Positions 16,198 through 25,231 of a stretch of 64,000 nucleotides of DNA are shown here, one piece after another. Origin of the DNA: JAVWHP01 sp036639955 (GTDB lineage Bacteria > Bacillota_I > Bacilli_A > Erysipelotrichales > Erysipelotrichaceae); the NCBI GenBank assembly GCA_036639955.1, contig JAVWHP010000001.1:144940-208939 (forward strand). Reading direction: 5' to 3'. Each line of letters opens with the position of its first letter. Position 1 is the stretch's first letter. The notes below the pieces were generated by a model that searched no databases, had not been told where the DNA came from, and saw only the letters and a list, made by a program, of their open reading frames with translations. A program made the translations under genes and the position numbers.

Positions 16198-17124
16198 TTA
16201 AACAACTAATGGTTCTAAATCATCTAAATTATAAGGAGTTTGTTGATAAACTAGATTAAGCCAATTCTTTATAAGTAAATTAGCATGAGCTCTCCATATA
16301 AAATATGGCACTTGTGTCGGATCATCATCAGGAAAATAATTAAAAGGAATCTGTATATTATCCCCCTTCTCTAAATCTCTAAAGTACTCTTTAGCTAATG
16401 TATCCCTATCATATTCACAATGCCCACAAACAAATACATGACGTCCTTCACAACTAGTTATTAAATTTAATCCACTTAAATAAGAATAAGAAAGTACTTT
16501 TAGTTTAGGATTCTTATATACAGCATCTTCATCAAGTCCTGTATGTCTAGAATGTGGTACATAATATAGTTCATCAAATCCTCTTACTAATATATCATTA
16601 ACATCAGTAACAATATGTGGATATATACCAAACATCTTTTCAGGCAATTCTTTCTTATTTATCCCATAATGATAATATAAACCTACTTGAGATCCCCAAC
16701 ATATATGATAAGTAGAATAAACATTAGTCTTTGACCATTCCATTATAAGTTTTAATTCATCATAATAATCAACATCTTCAAAATCTAATAACTCTACTGG
16801 AGCTCCAGTAATAATTAACCCATCATACTTTAAAGTTTTAACATCATCAAAGTTTTTATAAAATTTAAGTAAATGTTCAGCATTTGTATTCTTACTAGTA
16901 TGAGAACTAACTTGTAATAAATCTATATCTACTTGTAAAGGAGAATTACTTAATAAACGTAAAAGTTGTGTTTCAGTTTCAATCTTCTTTGGCATTAAAT
17001 TAAGAATAATAATTCTTAAAGGTCTTATATCCTGAACACTAGCTCTTTCATCAGTAATAACCGAAATATTTTCATCATCTAGAACTTTTCTAGCTGGTAA
17101 TGTACTTGCTATATTTATTGGCAT
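16198..17124 (-). CDS. metA: Homoserine O-acetyltransferase (MetA type)
   Basis: 308 aa. Acylates homoserine as the first committed step of methionine synthesis. The catalytic residues fall at canonical numbers: Cys142 in HICWGSQVGLYY, His235 and Glu237 in CGHCEYD. Residue 111 in ITGAPVE is Glu, which in Bacillus MetA selects acetyl-CoA; the E. coli succinyl enzyme has Gly. The annotation as acetyltransferase follows from that position. It is a single-gene unit with its own promoter; no SAM riboswitch or T-box fits in the 65-base upstream gap. No other methionine gene lies in the window. Confidence 0.95.
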   Translation of the reverse strand: MPINIASTLPARKVLDDENISVITDERASVQDIRPLRIIILNLMPKKIETETQLLRLLSNSPLQVDIDLLQVSSHTSKNTNAEHLLKFYKNFDDVKTLKYDGLIITGAPVELLDFEDVDYYDELKLIMEWSKTNVYSTYHICWGSQVGLYYHYGINKKELPEKMFGIYPHIVTDVNDILVRGFDELYYVPHSRHTGLDEDAVYKNPKLKVLSYSYLSGLNLITSCEGRHVFVCGHCEYDRDTLAKEYFRDLEKGDNIQIPFNYFPDDDPTQVPYFIWRAHANLLIKNWLNLVYQQTPYNLDDLEPLVV

Positions 17125-17158
17125 ATTTACCTCCTCTACTTCTTTATTAATTGTTAGT

Positions 17159-17187
17159 ATTATATCACTATTTTTAATGTAATGTAA
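17159..17187 (-). promoter_or_regulatory. Promoter of metA
   Basis: TTACAT (17182-17187), 17-base spacer, TATAAT (17159-17164) on the minus strand. GAGGAGG follows before the ATG. Confidence 0.6.
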
Positions 17188-17189
17188 GA

Positions 17190-19061
17190 TTATCCTAAAA
17201 TAATATTAATTATATAACATATTATAATTCCTATAATAGTAGGTAATATAAAAGATAGAATTGTCCATTTAATACTCTTACTTTCTTTTTTAATAGTTAA
17301 TAATGTAGTAGCACAAGGAAAGTGTACTATAGAAAAGATCATAGTATTTATAGCAGTAACTAATGTCCATCCATTATCTAATAATAATTGTTTTAATATA
17401 TTTAAATCACTTATATCTATCATAGTACCTTTAGCTAAATATCCCATTATTATTATAGGCATTACTATCTCATTAGCAGGAAACCCTAATATAAATGCTA
17501 ATAGTATTATACCATCTAACCCCATTATATTACCTATTGGTTCTAATATATTAGCTATATAGTTTAATAAACTTATATTATCTATATATACATTACCTAT
17601 AATAAATATAATTATACCTGCAGGTATAGCAACACTTACTGCTCTTCCTAATACATATATAGTTCTATCTAATAAAGATCTTATTAGTACTTGTTTAATT
17701 TGTGGTTTCCTATAAGGAGGTAGTTCTAAAGTAAAAGAAGAAGGTACCCCCTTTAATACTGTATTAGATAAAACTTTAGATACCCCTAAAGTTAATAATA
17801 CACTAAAAAGAATTAAACTACACAACACCAAGGTACTTAACATTGAACCATAAGGTTCTATCATTACTCCACCTATAAACATAGTAATAATACTTATAAG
17901 AGTAGGAAACCTCCCATTACAAGGCATAAAACTATTAGTAATTATAGCTATTAATCTTTCTCTTTTACTATCTATAATACTAGTAGCACTTACTCCTACA
18001 GCATTACAACCTAATCCCATACACATACAAAGTGCTTGTTTACCACAAGTATTAGATCTTTGAAAATACCCATCTAAATTAAAAGCTATTCTAGGTAAAT
18101 AACCAAAATCTTCTAATAACGCAAACAAAGGAAAGAATATCATCATAGGAGGTAACATAACAGAAACAACCCAAGTTAAAGTAGTATAAATACCATCAAC
18201 AATCAAAGACAAAAGAAACCCATTTACATTTAATAGATTTAAAAAATCTATTAAATGTAATTTAAAATTACTAAAAAAATCACTTAATATTTGACTAGGT
18301 ATATTAGCACCTACTATAGTAATATAAAATATAATACTTAATAATATAAGCATTATAATAAGACCATAAAATTTATTAGTTATAATTTTATCAATCCTTA
18401 AATCACGTTTATAGTGATTTAAGGATTGATATTGGATAGCCTGTTGAGCTATTTGCTTAGATCTTAAGTTTATATTATTATGGATAGATCTACTATTATA
18501 AGTAGGATCTAATGCTATAGTATTAATCGTCTTTTTTAATGTATTTAAACCATATTTAGTATTAGCACAAGTACTTATAACTTTAGTATTTAATAGAGTT
18601 TCTAAAGTATTAATATCTATTAAAATTTGTTTCTTTTTAGCTTCATCTATAAGATTTAAACATACTATAGCTTTTATAGGTTTAGATAATATTTGTAATA
18701 CTAAATTTAGATTTCTTTCTAAAGAAGTAGCATCACATACTATAACTACTAGATCTAAATTTTCTTTAGTTATATAATCATTACTTACTTGTTCTTCAAA
18801 AGAATGAGCATTTAAAGAATAAGTACCAGGTAAATCAACTAAAGCTACTTCTACATTATCATATTCATATTTACCTATAGCAAAATCTACTGTTTTACCA
18901 GGCCAATTACCTGTATGTTGATGTAGTTTAGTTAAAGCATTAAAGATAGTACTTTTACCTACATTAGGATTTCCTATTAAAGCTACTTTAATTTTATTTA
19001 TATCATAATATTTTAAATTTAGTTCTTCATTATAATCTAATAAGGATTTAAAAGATAACAT
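17190..19061 (-). CDS. feoB: Ferrous iron transporter FeoB
   Basis: 623 aa. N-terminal G domain: GNPNVGKST (residues 30-38), LVDLPGTYSL and NLIDEAKKK. It is followed by a short guanine-dissociation-inhibitor region and a membrane core with the conserved SNTCGKQALCMCMGLGCNAV and SFMPCNGRFP segments, where Cys residues are thought to line the iron path. It is somewhat shorter than typical FeoB (650-780 aa) and has a 25-residue extension before the G domain. It starts 3 bases after the feoA stop. No feoC is present. Confidence 0.95.
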   Translation of the reverse strand: MLSFKSLLDYNEELNLKYYDINKIKVALIGNPNVGKSTIFNALTKLHQHTGNWPGKTVDFAIGKYEYDNVEVALVDLPGTYSLNAHSFEEQVSNDYITKENLDLVVIVCDATSLERNLNLVLQILSKPIKAIVCLNLIDEAKKKQILIDINTLETLLNTKVISTCANTKYGLNTLKKTINTIALDPTYNSRSIHNNINLRSKQIAQQAIQYQSLNHYKRDLRIDKIITNKFYGLIIMLILLSIIFYITIVGANIPSQILSDFFSNFKLHLIDFLNLLNVNGFLLSLIVDGIYTTLTWVVSVMLPPMMIFFPLFALLEDFGYLPRIAFNLDGYFQRSNTCGKQALCMCMGLGCNAVGVSATSIIDSKRERLIAIITNSFMPCNGRFPTLISIITMFIGGVMIEPYGSMLSTLVLCSLILFSVLLTLGVSKVLSNTVLKGVPSSFTLELPPYRKPQIKQVLIRSLLDRTIYVLGRAVSVAIPAGIIIFIIGNVYIDNISLLNYIANILEPIGNIMGLDGIILLAFILGFPANEIVMPIIIMGYLAKGTMIDISDLNILKQLLLDNGWTLVTAINTMIFSIVHFPCATTLLTIKKESKSIKWTILSFILPTIIGIIICYIINIILG

Positions 19062-19064
19062 AAC

Positions 19065-19286
19065 TTACTCCACTAATATGCTAGAAGCATCACAATCTCT
19101 TATAGCTATTAAACTTCCTTTAATATAATAAGCTTTCATTCTTTTACTAGGAGATACTAATAAAAGTTTAATAGAAGCTCCTTCTTCTATTCCTAAATCT
19201 ATAAATCTTTGTGTAATAGTTCCTTTATTTATAATTCTTTTAATAATAGCATTATCATTTATAAGTAGTGTTTGTAATTGTTTCAT
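19065..19286 (-). CDS. feoA: FeoA-domain protein
   Basis: 73 aa SH3-like protein partner of FeoB. The start at 19286 is chosen because GGGGGAAT lies just upstream; an in-frame Met 15 codons earlier has no site and would cross the palindrome. Family features: IDLGIEEGASIKLLL and a C-terminal strand IAIRDCDASSILVE. Two-gene operon with feoB. Confidence 0.88.
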   Translation of the reverse strand: MKQLQTLLINDNAIIKRIINKGTITQRFIDLGIEEGASIKLLLVSPSKRMKAYYIKGSLIAIRDCDASSILVE

Positions 19287-19308
19287 GGCTATTCCCCCTA
19301 TTATATTT

Positions 19309-19332
19309 AATGAAGAGCATATGCTCTTCATT
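19309..19332. promoter_or_regulatory. 24-base perfect palindrome before feoA
   Basis: Twelve-base arms meet without a spacer at 19320/19321. A T6 run follows on the plus strand only, so as a terminator it would act on plus-strand transcripts, where there is no gene. It lies some 23 bases before the feoA start, next to a TATAAT (minus strand), where an iron-responsive repressor could bind. Operator or weak bidirectional terminator; sequence does not decide. Confidence 0.5.
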
Positions 19333-19340
19333 TTTTAAAA

Positions 19341-19847
19341 TTATAGCTTAATGTATTCATTTACAATTGTATCCCAGGTAGTTCTACCAATTGCTCCATC
19401 AATACTTAAATCTTTTAAGTATTGGTATTGACGTACCATTGTAGCCATAGCATTACCATAGGCTCCATCTACTCTAATTGGTTTTAAACATGTATTAGTA
19501 GCTGCTATAGCATTTAAATATTCTTGCATTTTAAATACTTCTATACCTGTAGAACCAATAGTTAAATAATAACTAGAAGAGAATACTGGAATGTTTGTAA
19601 CTACTCCTAATGTTGTTAATTCACTAATAATACGATCCCAAGTATTACTTCCAATTATTCCATCCATAGTTAATTTAGCATAGTTTTGAAATTCTTGTAC
19701 TGCAACACTAGTTCTATATCCAAAACGTCCATCTTGTACTAAAACAGATTTAATAATATTGTGTTCATGAAAGATATTTAAATAGCCTTGCATTTTATTT
19801 ACTGCTATTCCAACATCTCCGTTGCGTAAGACATATCTTGTGTACAT
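19341..19847 (-). CDS. Protein of two peptidoglycan-binding (PGB1) domains without signal peptide
   Basis: 168 aa from the ATG at 19847, where AAGGAGG lies seven bases upstream. Two repeats of the three-helix PG_binding_1 fold: residues about 5-78 (RNGDVGIAVNKMQGYL to IIGSNTWDRII) and 92-166 (IGSTGIEVFKMQEYL to AIGRTTWDTIV). No catalytic domain, signal peptide or membrane helix. In spore formers such domains occur on cortex-lytic enzymes and on spore proteins; a mother-cell or spore role is possible but inferred. Its ribosome site is held in a hairpin. Confidence 0.85.
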   Translation of the reverse strand: MYTRYVLRNGDVGIAVNKMQGYLNIFHEHNIIKSVLVQDGRFGYRTSVAVQEFQNYAKLTMDGIIGSNTWDRIISELTTLGVVTNIPVFSSSYYLTIGSTGIEVFKMQEYLNAIAATNTCLKPIRVDGAYGNAMATMVRQYQYLKDLSIDGAIGRTTWDTIVNEYIKL

Positions 19848-19848
19848 A

Positions 19849-19890
19849 AAAATACCTCCTTTCATCTTAGTATATGAGAGGAGGTATTTT
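19849..19890 (-). promoter_or_regulatory. Hairpin sequestering the ribosome-binding site, with a candidate promoter in its loop
   Basis: Perfect 11-base stem (19849-19859 with 19880-19890) and a 20-base loop. On the minus strand the 3' arm contains the GGAGG used by the PGB1 gene and the 5' arm its complement CCTCC. The loop holds CATATACTA, which resembles -10 elements of mother-cell sigma factors and of sigma-A. RNA started from the loop would have a free ribosome site; read-through RNA would not. Confidence 0.6.
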
Positions 19891-19898
19891 AGTAAATG

Positions 19899-20627
19899 CT
19901 ATTTGCCTAGATTAGACATTAGTATTGGTGTATCAAAGCTTATAATATCATTATCTAAATGTCTTAATAGACTTCTAGATTGTATTTGTATAAACTTTCT
20001 TTTAGTTTTAGGTAACATTACAAATAGTAATACAAACCATAAAATTAATAATTCTATTCCTGCTAAACCAAATGAAAATGAATTAAATATTAAAGGTAAT
20101 ATTAATACTATTACACTTAAAAAGATTCCGTATTTTAACATTTTTTCTTTTATTTGAACCATTGCTTCATCTAAGAACTTAGTTCTTACTTTAATAATAT
20201 CAATTAATTTTTGATCTACTGTTATTTCATTAAAGTCTAATGCTACTGATTGTTTAGATTTACCAGTTGACATATCTATAATATCTCTTGCTCTCATACT
20301 TGCATAAGTATTTCCATTAGCATCTTTATTATGTTTGTAATTCTTGTGTAATGCAAACATAATCCAGATATATGAATTATTATCTAAGTCTTCTTTAGGA
20401 TGTTGAACTAATTCTTTAGCAATAGAAGTAGCTGCTGGTGAATAATCAAAGTTATTTCTTCTTAGTTCTTCTTTTAGTTCTTCTACTAATGAATCAAATT
20501 TAGTTGCTTCATAAAATTTATCTTCATCAATAGTTTCAAAATCATTTTCTTCAATGATTTCTTCTTCAACTACATTTACTTCAATTTCATCAAGATTGTT
20601 ATCATCATTTTTAATTTCATTATTCAT
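19899..20627 (-). CDS. Unknown membrane protein with acidic N-terminus
   Basis: 242 aa. Residues 1-45 are very acidic (repeated Glu/Asp/Asn), then about 110 soluble residues, then two closely spaced membrane helices near 163-205 and a short cytoplasmic tail ending SFDTPILMSNLGK. The start abuts the stop of the preceding gene (TAAATG) and GAGGA lies upstream. No family recognised. The partner gene upstream is also an orphan membrane protein, so they may act together. Confidence 0.75.
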   Translation of the reverse strand: MNNEIKNDDNNLDEIEVNVVEEEIIEENDFETIDEDKFYEATKFDSLVEELKEELRRNNFDYSPAATSIAKELVQHPKEDLDNNSYIWIMFALHKNYKHNKDANGNTYASMRARDIIDMSTGKSKQSVALDFNEITVDQKLIDIIKVRTKFLDEAMVQIKEKMLKYGIFLSVIVLILPLIFNSFSFGLAGIELLILWFVLLFVMLPKTKRKFIQIQSRSLLRHLDNDIISFDTPILMSNLGK

Positions 20628-21008
20628 TTAGTTTTCCTCACTTTTTTTATCAATTGAATGAATTTTTATAATGCTTTTACTATAGAAATATACTATTAAA
20701 CTTAAAGTTAAATAATAGATAATATATACATTAGCTATTACATTCATATAGTTATTTATTAAAAGAACTAAAGTTAATGTATTAATGGAGCAATTAATAA
20801 CTATAGATTGTTTAATAATAGATGTATATAAAGCTTGTATAAAGACTATTACTGGAAATACAAAGACTAGGCATATATACATATATTTAGTACCAAATAA
20901 TAGATTAAAACCTATTAACATAACTATTGTTGGTAATAACATATTTATTAATGCTAGTAGTCTTGTTTTGTTTAGAACAGTTTTGTTGTCCAATCCTCTA
21001 TATTCCAT
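20628..21008 (-). CDS. Unknown small membrane protein
   Basis: 126 aa with four hydrophobic helices (about 17-38, 43-64, 76-92, 96-111) and a charged tail. The ATG at 21008 overlaps the ABC-F gene by 37 bases and lacks a clear ribosome site, so a start further in, for example before MLLPTIVM, is possible. Not recognised. Co-transcribed with the following acidic membrane protein. Confidence 0.6.
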   Translation of the reverse strand: MEYRGLDNKTVLNKTRLLALINMLLPTIVMLIGFNLLFGTKYMYICLVFVFPVIVFIQALYTSIIKQSIVINCSINTLTLVLLINNYMNVIANVYIIYYLTLSLIVYFYSKSIIKIHSIDKKSEEN

Positions 21009-22525
21009 ACTTCGTCAACCACCTCTTCATAAAATTCTTTTTCATGGGATACTAATAGTACACTTCCCTTATATGCTATTATAGCACGTTTTAGTTCTTC
21101 TTTTGCAACAACATCTAAATGATTAGTTGGCTCATCAAGGACTAATACATTACAAGGGCGGTTCATGATTTTAGCAAGTCTTACTTTTGCATTCTCTCCT
21201 CCTGATAGTACTGACATCATTGACTCAATATGGTCACTCGTTAGACCGCATTTAGCTAGAGCACTTCTTACCTCGCCATTGTTTAGAGCTGGGAATTCAT
21301 CCCAGTATTCTTGTAAAGCTGACTTATTAGAGGCTATTTCTTCTTGTTTGAAATAGCCTAAAGTAACAAAAGGATCTAATTCTACACTACCAGATATACT
21401 AGGTATTATGCCAAATAAGCTTTTAAGTAAAGTTGATTTACCCAAACCATTACAACCTTTAATAGCTACTTTTTTATTACGTTCAAATACTAGATTTAAA
21501 GGACTAGATAATGGTTCATCATAACCTATAACTAAATCTTTAGTTTCAAATATTACACGACCAGGAGTTCTATCTTCACTAAAACCAAATACTGGTTTTA
21601 TCTTTTCTTTAGTTTTAGAAATGATAGTCATTTTATCAAGCTTCTTTTGACGTGAACTAGCCATATTACGTGTAGCTACCCTTGCTTTATTTCTAGCAAT
21701 AAAATCTTCTAAATCATCAATTTCTTTTTGTTGTTTATTATAAGCAGCATTTTGTTGAGCAACCTTCATTTCATGCATACTAAGATACTGATTATAATCA
21801 CCTGTATAACGTGTTAATTCACAGTTTTCTATTTCATAAATTACATTTATAACACTATTTAAGAAAGGAATATCATGAGATACTAATATAAATGCATTTT
21901 CATAATCTAAAAGGAATTTTTTAAGCCAAGTAATATGTTCTTCATCTAAATAGTTAGTAGGTTCATCTAAGATTAAAATCATTGGATTCTCTAATAATAA
22001 TTTACTTAGAAGAACCTTTGAACGTTGACCACCAGATAATTCACTAACATCATGATCTAAACCAATATCCATTAAACCTAGACCACTAGCTACTTCATTA
22101 ATTTTAGTATCTAATTGATAGAAGCCACCATGATCTAGAAGATCCTGGATGTCTCCTACATCTTTCATAAGGCGATCCATAGTTTCAGGTGAACAATCAG
22201 CCATTTGATCATAATCAGCTAACATTTCTTTTTCTAATTCAAAAAGATTAGAAAAAGCATCCTGTAATACTTGTTTGATCGTTTTACCCTTAGTTAAAGT
22301 AGTATGTTGATCTAAATAACCAGTAGTTATACGATTACACCATTCTACACTACCAGATTCAGGAGTAATCTTACCAGTAATAATATTTAAGAAAGTAGAC
22401 TTACCTTCTCCATTAGCACCAATTAAACCTACATGTTCACCATTTAAAAGACGAAAACTAGCATTCTCTAAAATTTGACGACCACCAAAACTATGTGAAA
22501 CATTTGTTACTGTTAATATACTCAT
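20972..22525 (-). CDS. ABC-F family ATPase
   Basis: 517 aa with two ABC domains in one chain and no membrane segment. Walker A GANGEGKST and GCNGLGKST; signatures LSGGQRSKVLLSKLL and LSGGENAKVRLAKIM; Walker B MILILDEPTNYLDE and CNVLVLDEPTNHLD. A charged linker between the domains (KQQKEIDDLEDFIARNKARV) is the P-site tRNA interaction motif region. ABC-F proteins act on the ribosome, either in translation control or antibiotic protection; the sequence looks like the housekeeping YkpA/YbiT type rather than a resistance factor, but that is a judgement. Confidence 0.92.
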   Translation of the reverse strand: MSILTVTNVSHSFGGRQILENASFRLLNGEHVGLIGANGEGKSTFLNIITGKITPESGSVEWCNRITTGYLDQHTTLTKGKTIKQVLQDAFSNLFELEKEMLADYDQMADCSPETMDRLMKDVGDIQDLLDHGGFYQLDTKINEVASGLGLMDIGLDHDVSELSGGQRSKVLLSKLLLENPMILILDEPTNYLDEEHITWLKKFLLDYENAFILVSHDIPFLNSVINVIYEIENCELTRYTGDYNQYLSMHEMKVAQQNAAYNKQQKEIDDLEDFIARNKARVATRNMASSRQKKLDKMTIISKTKEKIKPVFGFSEDRTPGRVIFETKDLVIGYDEPLSSPLNLVFERNKKVAIKGCNGLGKSTLLKSLFGIIPSISGSVELDPFVTLGYFKQEEIASNKSALQEYWDEFPALNNGEVRSALAKCGLTSDHIESMMSVLSGGENAKVRLAKIMNRPCNVLVLDEPTNHLDVVAKEELKRAIIAYKGSVLLVSHEKEFYEEVVDEVWNIEDWTTKLF

Positions 22526-22650
22526 ACAATACTCCTTTTTCTTTTAATTTTAATATTATAACATAAGTATACATAAAAACGAATAATATTATAAAAATGT
22601 AAGTTAACTATATAAAAAAAATGTTATAATAATTATAAGAAGGTGAATTA

Positions 22651-25011
22651 ATGGATAAACATTATACTGAATATCCTTATGATGTTCAAAAAGGTTTAAA
22701 CAATAAAGAAATAGAAGAATTAATAAATAAAGGACTAGTTAATAATCAAACCTTACAAAAAACTAAATCTTATAAAAAAATAGTAACTGATAATCTATTC
22801 ACAATATTTAATTTAATAAATATTGTATTAGCAGTATTAATTATTTTTGTAGGATCCTATAAAAATTTATTATTTCTAGGAGTAGTAATAAGTAACCTAG
22901 TAATAGGTATCTTTCAAGAAATAAGATCTAAACGTATATTAGATAAACTATCACTATTATCATCTAATAAAGCTAATACGTTACGTAACAATGAAATAGT
23001 AGCAGTAGCACATGAAGAAATGCTATTACATGATATAGTGAAACTTAAAGCAGGTGATCAAGTTTGTTGCGATTCTATCGTACGCAGTGGTTATGTAGAA
23101 GTTAATGAATCGCTAATAAATGGAGAACCAGACATTATAAGAAAAGAAACAGGAGATTACTTGTTTAGTGGTTGTTTTATAGTAGCAGGTAATGCTAATG
23201 TTTCTGTAGAACACATTAATGGAGATAACTATGCCAACAAGATAATGAGTGATGCTAAAGTATTAACAAAACATAAATCACAACTAAGAGATAGTATAAA
23301 TTATATTATTAAGACAATATCTATAATCATAATTCCTTTAGGAATTATGTTATTTATAAAACAATATTACTTTTTGAATTGTTCAATTGATGATACAATA
23401 ATTGCTACAGTAGCAGCTGTATTAGGGATGATTCCAGAAGGACTAGTACTATTAACAAGTGTAGCATTAGCAATAGGATCTATAAATTTAGCAAAAAGAA
23501 ATACACTAGTACAAGAACTATTCTGTATAGAAACACTAGCAAGAGTAGATGTACTATGTCTAGACAAAACAGGAACAATAACCCAAGGAAGAATGGAACT
23601 AGAAAACATTATAACTATTAATAATAGTTATAATGTTAATGAAATAATAAATAATTTAAGTGCAAGCTTAGATGATGATAATGCAACAATGCAAGCAATT
23701 AAGAAATATAGTAAACCAGAACTAAGCTATCAAATAGATAAAACTATACCATTCTCAAGTGCACGTAAACTAAGTGCAGTAAGTTATAAAAAACAAGGAA
23801 CATATATATTAGGAGCATATGAATTTATAACTAAAAACTATGATTCTAAAATTTTAAAAACAATTGAAGAATATGCTAATATGGGTAAAAGAGTGTTAGT
23901 ATTAGCTCATAGCAATTCTTCAATTGTTAATGATAACTATGAAGATGATATAGAAGTTATTGCTTTACTACTATTAATGGATCCATTAAGACCTGAAGCT
24001 AAAGATACATTAGATTATTTTTTAGCACAAGGAGTTAGAATTAAAGTTATATCAGGAGATCATCCTGCAACAGTTAATGAAATAGCAAGGATGGCTGGTT
24101 TAAAATATAATGGTAAGTATATAGATGCTAGTAAATTAGATGATGATGAAATAGCTAAAGCAGCTATAGAATATGATGTATTTGGGCGTGTTACGCCCGC
24201 ACAAAAGAAACTTATGATAAAAGCATTAAAGGATAATGGTCATATAGTAGCTATGAGTGGAGATGGAGTTAATGATGTATTAGCACTTAAAGAAGCTGAT
24301 TGTTCAATAGCAATTGCTAGTGGAGCTGAAGCAGCTAAGAATGTTGCTAATCTAGTATTATTAGATTCTAATTTTGCTAGTATGCCACATATTGTTGATG
24401 AAGGACGTCGAGTAATAAATAATATTCAACGTTCTGCTTCACTATTTCTAGTTAAGACAACGTTTTCTACTCTATTAGCTATCATTACTTTATTCTTATC
24501 TACTAAGTATCCTTTTGAGCCTATACAGTTGACCTTAATTTCAACCATAAGTATTGGTGTACCAGGCTTCTTCCTAGCATTAGAAGCTAATACTAGTCGA
24601 GTAGAAGGCAATTTCCTTGTTAATGTGTTCTCAAAAGCATTACCTGGTGCATTTATGGTTATAATTTGTATAGCCTTTGCTAATCTAACTACTGAAATAT
24701 TTGGTTTTAGTGAAATTGCTCGTTCAACTATATGTGTAATTCTAACAGGATCTAGTGGTCTACTAGTACTTAGAAGAGTTTGTTTACCCTTTACAAAGAA
24801 ACGTATAATATTATTCTCAACAATGTGTATACTCTTCTTCAGTGCTGTAATATTCGCTAAAGATATCTTTGTACTAACAACCCTAACTCACTTCCAACTA
24901 ATCCTAACAATAGCAGCTATATGTACTATACCACCCCTATTAGATATAATAGCTAAACTATTACATAGAATATCAGTAAGATTTAAAATATCTAAAGCAC
25001 TAAATAAATAA
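22651..25011 (+). CDS. CtpE/Exp7-type cation P-type ATPase
   Basis: 786 aa. Phosphorylation site DKTGT with Asp305; the dephosphorylation loop reads INGEP (156-160) instead of TGES; PEGL (262-265) lies in the ion-binding helix; hinge SGDGVND is present. The overall pattern, including VDVLCLDKTGTITQG and the N-terminal GLNNKEIEELINKG, matches the CtpE (mycobacterial calcium uptake) and pneumococcal Exp7 group, so calcium is the likely ion. It is divergent from the ABC-F gene, with GAAGGTGA before the ATG and a strong hairpin at the stop. Confidence 0.88.
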   Translation: MDKHYTEYPYDVQKGLNNKEIEELINKGLVNNQTLQKTKSYKKIVTDNLFTIFNLINIVLAVLIIFVGSYKNLLFLGVVISNLVIGIFQEIRSKRILDKLSLLSSNKANTLRNNEIVAVAHEEMLLHDIVKLKAGDQVCCDSIVRSGYVEVNESLINGEPDIIRKETGDYLFSGCFIVAGNANVSVEHINGDNYANKIMSDAKVLTKHKSQLRDSINYIIKTISIIIIPLGIMLFIKQYYFLNCSIDDTIIATVAAVLGMIPEGLVLLTSVALAIGSINLAKRNTLVQELFCIETLARVDVLCLDKTGTITQGRMELENIITINNSYNVNEIINNLSASLDDDNATMQAIKKYSKPELSYQIDKTIPFSSARKLSAVSYKKQGTYILGAYEFITKNYDSKILKTIEEYANMGKRVLVLAHSNSSIVNDNYEDDIEVIALLLLMDPLRPEAKDTLDYFLAQGVRIKVISGDHPATVNEIARMAGLKYNGKYIDASKLDDDEIAKAAIEYDVFGRVTPAQKKLMIKALKDNGHIVAMSGDGVNDVLALKEADCSIAIASGAEAAKNVANLVLLDSNFASMPHIVDEGRRVINNIQRSASLFLVKTTFSTLLAIITLFLSTKYPFEPIQLTLISTISIGVPGFFLALEANTSRVEGNFLVNVFSKALPGAFMVIICIAFANLTTEIFGFSEIARSTICVILTGSSGLLVLRRVCLPFTKKRIILFSTMCILFFSAVIFAKDIFVLTTLTHFQLILTIAAICTIPPLLDIIAKLLHRISVRFKISKALNK

Positions 25012-25052
25012 TGAATAAGGGCTACCCCATATAGAGGTAGCCCTTATTCATT
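25010..25052 (+). terminator. Terminator of the P-type ATPase gene
   Basis: Perfect 17-base stem (25010-25026 with 25036-25052), nine-base loop. The stop codon (25009-25011) overlaps its base. The T-tract after it is weak. Confidence 0.8.
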
Positions 25053-25160
25053 ATAATTAAATTAATCTGCCCGATTAACTAATTAAAAATCTCACACACC
25101 TAATATAACATACTTGTTTAAATATTTATATACTAAACTATTTCTTATAAATTTTATACT

Positions 25161-25190
25161 AAAAACAAGTAGCAGTAGCTACTTGTTTTT
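25161..25190. terminator. Terminator of the rimP-rbfA operon
   Basis: Thirteen-base stem (25161-25173 with 25178-25190), four-base loop, T5 at the 3' end in either direction. It lies 42 bases after the rbfA stop on the minus strand and can also back up the convergent ATPase gene. Confidence 0.8.
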
Positions 25191-25200
25191 AGTTATATAT

Positions 25201-25224
25201 TATTTGATTAATTATTTGATTAAT
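25201..25224. repeat. Two tandem copies of a 12-base AT-rich unit
   Basis: TATTTGATTAAT at 25201-25212 and 25213-25224, followed by a partial third copy. Between rbfA and its terminator. Probably slippage; no function assigned. Confidence 0.5.
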
Positions 25225-25231
25225 CATTAGG

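Noticed and set aside
17125..17189. SAM riboswitch or T-box in front of metA
   Set aside because: The gap is only 65 bases and is filled by a good promoter and ribosome site, so no leader RNA of that size fits.
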